From NCBI GenBank assembly GCA_025349905.2, contig MU624953.1:1-16072 (forward strand): a stretch of DNA of 16,072 nucleotides, given 5' to 3'. The DNA comes from Blastocladiella britannica (taxonomy: Eukaryota > Blastocladiomycota > Blastocladiomycetes > Blastocladiales > Blastocladiaceae). Shown piece by piece: positions 10,132 to 16,072 of the stretch. A model generated the notes under the pieces. It saw only the letters and a program-made list of their open reading frames with translations, had not been told where the DNA came from and did no database searches. Within the stretch, counting starts at the first letter, position 1. Each line of letters opens with the position of its first letter. The position numbers and the translations under genes were made by a program.

Positions 10132-10135
10132 CGGC

Positions 10136-10669
10136 TCAGCGACGCGCAGCCGCCGACGACGGACCTGCTGCCGATGCCGATGACGCAGATGCCGACGCAC
10201 CGCGCGGCGCCAGCGGCTCGCCAATGTTTTGCCCACGCAGCTTGACCCCGAGCGCACGCTCCAGCTTGGCCAGCACCTGCTGGTTGGGCTGTGCTTTACC
10301 CTGCTCGTAGTCGGCAATGATGGTCTGCTTCTCGTTGATCTTGGTGCCCAGGTCCTTCTGACTCATGGCCTTGTCCTGGCGAGCCTTCTGAATGGCGCGG
10401 CCCACATCGAGCGACACGTGCTTGACGTGGAACTGCTCGTCCTCGCGATCCACCTTGGACGCGTGGCGGTGGTCGTACCCGCCCTTGGCGTTGGCCACAC
10501 CCGGACGCGGGCCACCCTTGAGTGCGGCGGAACCGGGGCGGGGGAGACCCATGGGCAAGCCCGAGGCGGTGGTGCGCGGGGCGTCGGTGGCCGACTTCTT
10601 TTGCGGGGCACGTCGAAGCACAATCTCTGCGTCCCAGTCGAGGTTGCTGCCAGTTGGTGCGAAGGACAT
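10136..10669 (-). CDS. MBF1: Multiprotein bridging factor 1 (transcriptional coactivator)
   Basis: Conserved eukaryotic coactivator that links gene-specific activators, such as bZIP factors, to TBP; in yeast it also helps keep reading frame on stalled or collided ribosomes. Intronless, 177 residues (family usually ~145-155). The N-terminal MBF1 domain (~1-78) has the expected WD (DWDAEIVLR) followed by a basic, Gly/Pro-rich stretch. The XRE-type helix-turn-helix (~88-145) shows [20 protein letters not shown], then [10 protein letters not shown] and [14 protein letters not shown], all hallmarks. The extra length is a Ser/Ala-rich tail (~157-177) after NIGEPL. The start ATG follows 11 A residues on the sense strand. 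It is divergent from the ABC ATPase gene across 84 bp. Assignment is secure. Confidence 0.97.
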   Translation of the reverse strand: MSFAPTGSNLDWDAEIVLRRAPQKKSATDAPRTTASGLPMGLPRPGSAALKGGPRPGVANAKGGYDHRHASKVDREDEQFHVKHVSLDVGRAIQKARQDKAMSQKDLGTKINEKQTIIADYEQGKAQPNQQVLAKLERALGVKLRGQNIGEPLAPRGASASASSASAAGPSSAAARR

Positions 10670-10753
10670 TTTTTTTTTTTCTTTATTTTTGTGAAGCTTT
10701 TCTTGCGAAGCTTTTCTTGCGAAGGAAAGAGAACGTTATTAACGAACTTCAAT
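10670..10753. promoter_or_regulatory. 84-bp divergent promoter region, MBF1 / ABC ATPase
   Basis: The entire space between two divergent start codons. It holds a perfect tandem repeat of GAAGCTTTTCTTGC (10693-10706 and 10707-10720) followed by a partial third copy (GAAGG). It also holds an 11-bp odd palindrome CGTTA-T-TAACG at 10734-10744. No TATA box is seen. Both transcripts must start here unless 5' ends lie inside the neighbouring gene. Binding proteins are unknown. Confidence 0.5.
10693..10720. repeat. Two tandem 14-bp copies of GAAGCTTTTCTTGC
   Basis: Exact head-to-tail copies inside the MBF1/ABC ATPase divergent spacer, with the next five bases (GAAGG) starting like a third copy. This may be a paired factor-binding site or simple slippage. 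Confidence 0.85.
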
Positions 10754-11909
10754 ATGATCAACAGCAACATTGCAAATACGGACATGGCGATCCCACGCAA
10801 GGAGCGAGGGGAGCCGGTGGTCACGATCCGCCACCTGAGTAAGGGTACTACCTCATCTTTTATGGAATGGAATATGCAACCAAGCTAAATGGAAAAAAAA
10901 ACATTTACAATAGAATTCCGGTCCGCTGACGGCGAGATCTCGCGAGCACTCGCCGACATCCACCTGGATATGGACTCGGATTTCTTGCCCATCTGCCGGG
11001 GGGAGTTTGTCATCTTGCGCGGGCCGTCGGGTGGGGGCAAAACCACGCTCCTCAACATCTTGGGAACCATTGATCATGCGTCGTCTGGTTCAGTGGGTAC
11101 TTCAAATTGTATTTCTGTTATTCCAGTCTATCATTTAACGAAATGAAACAGATATCCTGGGCGAGACCATCAATGAGCATTCCACGGACGCGTATCTCTC
11201 GGACCTACGGTTGCGGCGGATCGGATTTGTTTTCCAGACCTTCAAGTCCGTATTTTTATCCTATAGTACTTGATCCAACGTATTGACAACAAGGAACATA
11301 GCCTGCTCGCGACCATGTCTGCATTTGAAAATGTGGAGCTGCCCATGACGATCCGCGGGAAACTGAACGCGAAACAACGCCGAGCGCGTGCCTTGGAGCT
11401 CTTGACACTGGTGAGTCTACAGGATCGTGTAGCCCACTTGCCGAGCGAGCTGAGCGGTGGAGAGCAGCAGCGAGTGTATGCGTTATCTTTTTCAATGAGT
11501 CACAACAAACTAAATGACGGAAATGTGAAGGACAATCGCACGTGCCCTGGCCAATGAACCCGAGATCCTGCTACTGGACGAGCCCACGGGCGATCTGGAC
11601 AGCCGGAGCACGCTGGCAATCATGGACCTGCTGCTCAAAATCAACCTGGAGCAGCGGTGCACCATGATCATGGTCACGCACAACCCGGACATTGAGTGCT
11701 ACGCTGATCGGCTTCTGTACTTGCAGGACGGGCGATTTGCTCGCCAAGTGTTTAACCAAGTGCAGCTCCCGTTGATCCTGGAGGATTACCAAGAGTACCT
11801 CAAGCTGAAGGATCAGGGGAGGGAAGGAACGGGAGCGGGCGATGAGCTCGAGGCCATGCTAGCTCAGGCTGCTGGGGGCAAGGCATTGTCGTCGGCCGTG
11901 TTGACTTGA
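10754..11909 (+). CDS. Stand-alone ABC ATPase, LolD/MacB-like (ABCH-type of amoebae and fungi)
   Basis: ATP-binding subunit without membrane segments; relatives work with a separate permease in lipoprotein or macrolide export, but the eukaryotic members' substrate is not known to me. Exons 10754-10844, 10914-11096, 11152-11245, 11302-11475 and 11531-11909 give 306 residues with all phases consistent. Motifs are complete: Walker A GPSGGGKT (67-74), Q-loop FVFQTFN (Q120), signature LSGGEQQRV (173-181), Walker [13 protein letters not shown] (E198) and H-loop VTHN (H231). Splicing restores [17 protein letters not shown] and [12 protein letters not shown]. After the ATPase core come [13 protein letters not shown] and a ~70-residue tail. 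The first ATG is at 10754; a second in-frame ATG at 10784 has G at -3 and +4 and could be the real start. For intron 1, GTACTA (10845) was chosen over the overlapping GTAAGG because it gives LSKEFRS. Confidence 0.92.
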
Positions 11910-12364
11910 CAAGATTTCAAAAAAAAAAAAAAAAAAAAATCGCTCTTTGACATCAATCGCCTGCCCCCACAGCAAACAAAAACCCCTTGCTATCGCCCAC
12001 ACGCCCTTCTATTCGTTTTTCTTTTCCAGTTCTTGTTTTCTTTTGGTTTTTCGTTCGTTTTTGTGCATTTTCAAGAGTATTTAAATTTTTCGAAGCGATC
12101 AAGCTTGGTTACTATTTATTTGTTTTCGTCGTTTTTTCTTCTTCTTCCTGGCTCTCGCTCAATCAAAGTCCCCCGTTAAATCCAAACTTGGTGTGAGGTA
12201 CGCCAGTTCATCATTCATATTTCAATTGGAGTTGAGTTTGAATTTTTTTTTGGCCAACAAAAGATCAACAACACAAAACCGCCGCCACAAAAACCCAACG
12301 CGCACAGCCCCTCTTCGACCACACCAACGGTCAAAAAAATAAAATAAAAAAGATCGACCTAACA
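11910..12364 (+). promoter_or_regulatory. Spacer with A21 tract and pyrimidine-rich leader of the RRM gene
   Basis: A 455-bp spacer between two plus-strand genes. An A21 run (11919-11939) begins 10 nt after the ABC ATPase stop. From about 12000 to 12160 the plus strand is strongly C/T-rich, a feature often seen around fungal transcription starts. TATTTAAA lies at 12078-12085. The last 100 bp become A/C-rich up to the ATG. A leader intron is possible but not supported. No coding frame of interest is seen. Confidence 0.4.
11919..11939 (+). repeat. A21 homopolymer just past the ABC ATPase stop
   Basis: Twenty-one consecutive A residues in the sense direction, 10 nt after the TGA at 11907-11909. 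The gene has introns, so this is not the tail of a processed retrocopy. Confidence 0.9.
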
Positions 12365-14656
12365 ATGTCCGCCAGCGCCCCTCCCAACCCCGCTGCGCCG
12401 GCCCCTTTGGTCGACCCAACCACCGCCGCCGCCTCTGCCGCCGCTTCGGTCGTTTCACCCACCCCCGCTGACCCGTCCGCTGCTGCCGCTGCCGCCGCTG
12501 CTGGCGTTGCCGCGTATGGATACCCCGCGCAGATGATGGGCGCGCCCATGGCCGTGTTCCCGGGCTACCCCGGCGGTGGAGGCGCACACTACGCCCCGAC
12601 CGGGTACCCAATGTACGGAGCTGGAGCTGGAGCCGCCGGCGCTACCGGCCAGAGTGTTGCGTCTGATAGTGGCGCGTCGGGCTCGATTGGCCACCAGCAC
12701 CACCAGGGCCACCACCACCATCACCACCAGGGCCACCGTGGCGGCGGTATGTACGGTGGAGGACAGGGCGGGTACAGTGCCCCCGGCGGCGGCAGTGCCG
12801 CGTTCCGCCGGTCCCCGCGGCTGTCGCCCGAGGAACTGGCCGCGCAGGCGCAGGCGCAGCAAAAGACGACGCTGTGGATGGGTCTCGAGCCCGGATCGGA
12901 CGAGAACACGGTGCGCGACGTGTGGGCGGCGGCCATGCCGGGCGAGTCGGTCACGGTCAAGATGATCCGGGACCGGTACACCAAGTGCGTTCTCCTTTTT
13001 ATTGGCTCGATCAATTATGCTCATTGTGTGTGTTTTGTGGTGACATCTCACTCACACCAAAAAAAAAAAAAAAAATGAAAACAGCATGGCAGCGGCGTAC
13101 TGCTTTGTCGATTTCCCGTCGTACGAGGTCGCGGCCCGCGCCATGGCGTTCGAGGGCCAAGCGCTCCCGACCAACGCGGCCGCGATCTTCCGGCTCAACT
13201 GGGCGGCCGGTGGTGGGCTGCAGCACGAGCCGAAACCGTACGAGTTCTCGCTGTTTGTGGGCGACCTGGCGCCCGAAGTGACCGACGACGAGTTGCTGGC
13301 GGCGTTCACGTCGCGGTACCCGTCGACCAAGGGCGCTAAAGTCGTGGTGGATCTCGCTACCAATATGTCGCGCGGATTCGGGTTTGTGCGGCTCGACTCG
13401 CAGGAGGAGCACATGCGCGCGCTGGGCGAAATGACGGGCGTCGTGGTCGGGTCGCGCGCGATCCGCGTCGGGCCTGCCACCCCGAAACTGCACCGTCCCG
13501 TGCCGCACCACCAGAGTGGCCAGCACCAAGGCCAGCAGCACCACTACCAGGGTGGGAACGGTGGTGGCCGTGGCGGATACGGCGGCGGCGGTCGCGGTGG
13601 ATATGGTGGCCAGCACCTGCAGCAACTGCAGTACGGTGCCGGCGGCGGCGCGTCCGCTGGGTACGGCTCGCCGCGCCAACACCACCAGCAGCACCAGCAC
13701 CATGGGTACAGTGGGAGCGGCAGCAGCAGCGGCGGCAGTCCCGGGTCGTATGCGGTCGGAGGCGGTGCCGCCAGCAGTAGCACGTCGCCCGGGCACGCGC
13801 AAGGCTCGCACAGCTCGGGTCCATCGGCGGGCTCTCCAGCCGCGCAGGCCGCGGCGGCCGCCGACCCGTCCAACACCACGGTGTTTGTGGGTGGGCTCTC
13901 GCAGTCGGTGACCGAGGACGATATTCGCAAAGTCTTTTCGCCCGTCGGCGAGATTGCGCTGATCAAGATCCCCGCTGGGAAATCGTGCGCGTTCGTCTCG
14001 TACGCGCACCGCGACGCGGCTGAAAAGGCGATCGCGGAGTTGAACGGGATCACCGTCGGGTCCAACAAGGCGCGGTTGTCGTGGGGCCGGCCGAACCACC
14101 ACCACGCTGGCGGCGGCGGCCAGGGGCATCACCACCAGGGGCATCACCAGGGTCACCACCAGCACCACCACCAGGGTCACCACCAGCAGCAGCAACAGCA
14201 GCAGCAGCACTACCAGTCGCACGCTGCCATGACGGGTTCTGCGTCGGCGACCCACGGTCAGTCTGGTGCCGGTGGTGCCGCGGTGGGCGGACACCCGCAG
14301 CACCACATCCAGCAGCAGCATCAGCAGCAACAACAGCAGCAGCAAGGAGGTGCCGCTGGCGCTGCTGCCGCCGCCGCCGCCGGATACGCTGCGTATGGCG
14401 CGTACGGGCAGTACGCGGCTGCTGGATACCCAATGTACTCGTACCCACCCCAGCAGCAGCAGCAGCAGGGCCAGCAGCAGGGCCAGCAGCAGCAGTACCG
14501 CAGCGACGGAGCGACGGACGGCACGGGCGTTCAGGCGGGTTCAGAGGCGCAAGGACAACAGGGGTATGGTTTTTTATTTTCGTTTGGTTTGGTTTTGGCA
14601 CTCACCGCTTTTTTACCTGTAGCAACTGGGGCGCGAGCGGATACACGATGGGGTGA
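12365..14656 (+). CDS. Three-RRM RNA-binding protein, Nam8/RBP45-47/TIA-1-like, with Gly/His/Gln-rich tracts
   Basis: Binds RNA, probably U-rich; relatives act in U1 snRNP-assisted splice-site choice (Nam8, TIA-1) or mRNA turnover and stress granules (Ngr1, plant RBP45/47). Exons 12365-12984, 13085-14563 and 14623-14656 give 710 residues. RRM1 ~168-246 (RNP2 LWMGLE, RNP1 AYCFVDF, the latter completed by splicing); RRM2 ~261-340 (LFVGDLAPEVTD, RGFGFVRL); RRM3 ~471-541 (VFVGGLSQSVTEDD, IKIPAGKSCAFVSY, LSWGRPN), the arrangement of the Nam8/RBP45 family. The N-terminus is Ala/Pro-rich with a His cluster. The RRM2-RRM3 linker and the C-terminus are long Gly/His/Gln/Ser tracts typical of condensate-forming proteins. 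The last intron (14564-14622) yields the end NWGASGYTMG; without it the frame runs into unlikely sequence. It is convergent with RMT2, 72 bp between stops. Confidence 0.93.
13059..13075 (+). repeat. A17 homopolymer inside intron 1 of the RRM gene
   Basis: Seventeen consecutive A residues end nine bases before the acceptor AG at 13083-13084, where a pyrimidine tract would be expected in many eukaryotes. This intron (12985-13084, 100 nt) is the longest seen in the window. Confidence 0.9.
14100..14206 (+). repeat. CAC/CAG-rich imperfect repeat coding His/Gln/Gly
   Basis: Coding repeat in the RRM gene built from variants of CACCACCAGGG(G/T)(CAT), giving HHQGHHQGHHQ-like protein, and ending in a CAG/CAA run that codes a Gln tract. 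CAA and GGT interruptions show it is not a pure microsatellite. Confidence 0.75.
14309..14346 (+). repeat. CAG/CAA run coding polyglutamine
   Basis: A second Gln tract of the RRM protein, about a dozen codons, mostly CAG with CAA and CAT interruptions. A third, interrupted by GGC (Gly) codons, lies around 14452-14496. Such tracts are length-variable in many eukaryotes. Confidence 0.75.
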
Positions 14657-14707
14657 GAGAGCATGCGTGCGGGACAACGATAAAATCACGACAAGTAAAG
14701 GGTGTTT

Positions 14708-14713
14708 TTTATT
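14708..14713 (-). terminator. AATAAA polyadenylation signal of RMT2
   Basis: AATAAA on the minus strand, 15 nt beyond the RMT2 stop, within an AT-rich stretch inside the 72-bp space between two convergent stops. It is the clearest match to this hexamer after any gene in the window. Cleavage would fall close to or inside the 3' end of the RRM gene. Confidence 0.5.
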
Positions 14714-14728
14714 ATTCTATTTTTCCTT

Positions 14729-15945
14729 TTACTGCTGCGCCGGATCCGAAGAGGAAGAAGCGGGCTTGGTCGCGACCGGCAACCAGTAATGGTCGAGGCT
14801 AAAGTAGTTGAGGCGGATCCCGTTCCACACTGCGTCTCCCAACGGAGCCATTTCCATCTGGGTCCATTCCACCACCAGCCCAAGGGCCTCCACGTCGGCG
14901 TCGGCGATCCGACGGTACACTTCGTTAAAGACCGCGTTGGACGCGCCTTGCCCGTGGAACCACGAGTACCGGCCGCCGGGGGCCAGCAGGGAGGCAGCGG
15001 CATCGTGGAACTCGGCATTGTCAGAGTAGTACTCGGCGTACCTATTCGATTGTCGCAAGTCTCAGTTTTGAGGATCTGGATCCGGGATCGTAAACGTACG
15101 TGTCAAAGTAAATGGCATCAAACTTTTGGCCTGACGCAAGCAGATCAGGGACTACGCTGCGCCAGGTTCCCGCGTGCACAGTGACAGTCGGGTTGCTGGA
15201 ACCAAAGGTCGGGTGCGCGGCAATGTGCGCCAGCACGTCCGGATGCGCTTCAATGATATGGTGCGCGGTTGGAAGCGTCGCCTGCAGCATCGAGTCGATG
15301 ATACCGAGCCCGAATCCGACGTTGAGGCTATGTTTTCATCGGGAAGTGAGGAAAGGTGAAAAATGGAGCCAAGAGAACCAGCGTACACGCGCAACCCACT
15401 CTTCCCGCCACAAAGAGCGTCTACCGTGGCCCGCATAATCGGCCGCTCCCAGCCCATCATGACGCCGTTCTGGTGCTCGTCCAGCAACCGCTCGCCGTCG
15501 GCCGAGTACACCAGCTTTTGCTGCAAGTAGTCGGCGTTGGTCTCGGGCTGCGCGGGGACCATGCCCATGGCCCGCAGCGCCGCAAACAGGCGCTCGGCGC
15601 GGACGCCCTCGGAGACGAGCCACTCGTACGTTTCGAGAAACCCGGCGGCCATTGCGCGCTCGGCGGCCGTCTGGCCGGATTCGTCCAGGAGGTTCCATGG
15701 CGCGCCATTCTATTTCCATGTACTATAAATGAAATGGTAATGCACGCATAGAAGATGAGTACCTCGACGAGAAGCTGCACGAGGGCCAAGTGTCCGCGCT
15801 CGGCCGCAACAAACAACGGCGTGCGGCCCTGGTCGTCGTGGTACGCGGCGTCGGCGTCCTCGGAGCTCAGGAGCGTGCGTGATTCCTCGAGATCGCCGTA
15901 CGCGCATGCGGTGAGCAGGAGCTCGTCCGGGGTCGGGGTGGCCAT
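14729..15945 (-). CDS. RMT2: Protein arginine N-methyltransferase 2 (ankyrin + SAM methyltransferase)
   Basis: In yeast, Rmt2 methylates the delta nitrogen of an arginine in ribosomal protein L12, using S-adenosylmethionine. Exons (transcript order): 15945-15763, 15709-15387, 15327-15100, 15041-14729, giving 348 residues with consistent phases (yeast protein ~412). N-terminal ankyrin repeats (~7-95) carry GRTPLFVAAERGHLALVQLL and the RMT2-typical NGAPWN, completed by splicing. The core has VMMGWERPIM, motif I VLNVGFGLGIID (169-180), the acidic IIEAHPDVL (E~195) and FDAIYFDTYAEYY (238-250), whose last part is also completed by splicing. Later come GRYSWFHG and the C-terminal LDHYWLPVA. The start is the only in-frame ATG before the ankyrin region (context CGAAAATGG), although the frame stays open upstream to the window end. 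The RMT2 type is known mainly from fungi and plants, which helps place the organism. Confidence 0.95.
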
Positions 15946-16072
15946 TTTCGTTGACTTTTTGTGAAGGTGGAAAAGGGGCCCAAGTCTCGGTGACCATGTC
16001 ACTGGACCTCTGAAAAATTCCCGCAAAATAATATTTTCGTGGCCAATTATTCTCCAAGGTATCAAATCCGAA
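15946..16072 (-). promoter_or_regulatory. RMT2 upstream region (partial)
   Basis: The last 127 bp of the window, upstream of the RMT2 ATG. A CCAAT pentamer lies at 16043-16047 on plus (inverted relative to the gene). A small inverted repeat GTGAC-CAT-GTCAC is at 15990-16002. No TATA box is seen in this stretch. The frame is open here but has no in-frame ATG and no family similarity. Confidence 0.3.

Larger units (their letters stand above)
9816..10135 (-). promoter_or_regulatory. Spacer: MBF1 3' end and thiolase promoter with TATA box
   Basis: A 320-bp spacer between MBF1 (ends 10136) and thiolase (starts 9815), both on minus. TATAAAGG on minus (TATAAA at 9888-9893) sits 73-78 nt before the thiolase ATG, a good TATA-box candidate. 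The leader next to the ATG is A-rich (A9). The MBF1-proximal half holds the T/A fold-back and the TA tract listed separately. No ORF or RNA gene is apparent. Confidence 0.5.

Noticed and set aside
10839..10844. GTAAGG as donor of ABC ATPase intron 1
   Set aside because: It is also frame-compatible but gives HLKFRS instead of the family-like HLSKEFRS; the GTACTA donor fits the other introns. Not fully excluded.
11919..11939. A21 as a sign of a processed retrogene
   Set aside because: The gene has four introns with family-consistent junctions, so it is not a retrocopy.
13011..14345. 444-residue open frame on minus, antisense to the RRM gene
   Set aside because: Composition (Leu, Val and Arg runs) is a shadow of His/Gln/Gly repeat codons; no start context or domain.
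14564..14789. Unspliced C-terminus of the RRM protein reading to 14789
   Set aside because: It translates T-rich intron into a hydrophobic run and overlaps the RMT2 coding end; splicing at 14564-14622 gives a Gly/Asn-type end that fits the rest.
1..16072. Bacterial origin, operon, CRISPR or mobile element
   Set aside because: Twenty in-frame introns and eukaryotic families (MBF1, RMT2, three-RRM protein) exclude a bacterial origin. No spaced repeat array, transposase, integrase or terminal inverted repeats were seen.

Overview
The window is nuclear DNA from a gene-dense eukaryote. Open frames are repeatedly broken inside conserved domains, and each break is repaired by excising a short GT...AG intron (43-100 nt, mostly 53-80). 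I reconstructed 20 such introns in six genes. Every junction keeps frame and restores a family motif. Coding DNA is GC-rich, while introns and spacers are AT-rich and full of A/T homopolymers. Tiny introns, short spacers and an ankyrin-containing RMT2-type arginine methyltransferase suggest a fungus, perhaps an early-diverging zoosporic one. That placement is inference from gene content and architecture, not an identification.

Layout: (1) 1-4424, minus: a full-length ABCC (MRP-type) ABC transporter with seven exons, its 3' end cut off by the window edge. (2) 4838-6553, minus: a 571-residue Ser/Thr/Pro-rich protein with one C-terminal membrane segment and no recognised domain. (3) 6818-8393, minus: a cation diffusion facilitator with five exons and DxxxD metal-site motifs in two membrane helices, probably an Mn2+ transporter. 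(4) 8562-9815, minus: a thiolase resembling mitochondrial 3-ketoacyl-CoA thiolase (ACAA2 type), two exons. (5) 10136-10669, minus: the coactivator MBF1, intronless. (6) 10754-11909, plus: a stand-alone LolD/MacB-like ABC ATPase with five exons, divergent from MBF1 across 84 bp. (7) 12365-14656, plus: a three-RRM protein of the Nam8/RBP45-47 type with long Gly/His/Gln tracts, three exons. (8) 14729-15945, minus: RMT2, ankyrin plus methyltransferase, four exons, convergent with the RRM gene across 72 bp.

These are mostly conserved household genes with no operon logic. I saw no mobile element, CRISPR array, tRNA or rRNA gene. The most interesting signals are structural. All 20 introns have a pyrimidine at position +4 of the 5' splice site and none is GTAAGT/GTGAGT. 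Several genes have an A-run touching the ATG. The transcribed strand just past the MBF1 stop carries T10-CT-A11 followed by a TATATA tract. Two very short shared spacers carry repeat-like elements. The 571-residue protein is the least explained gene.
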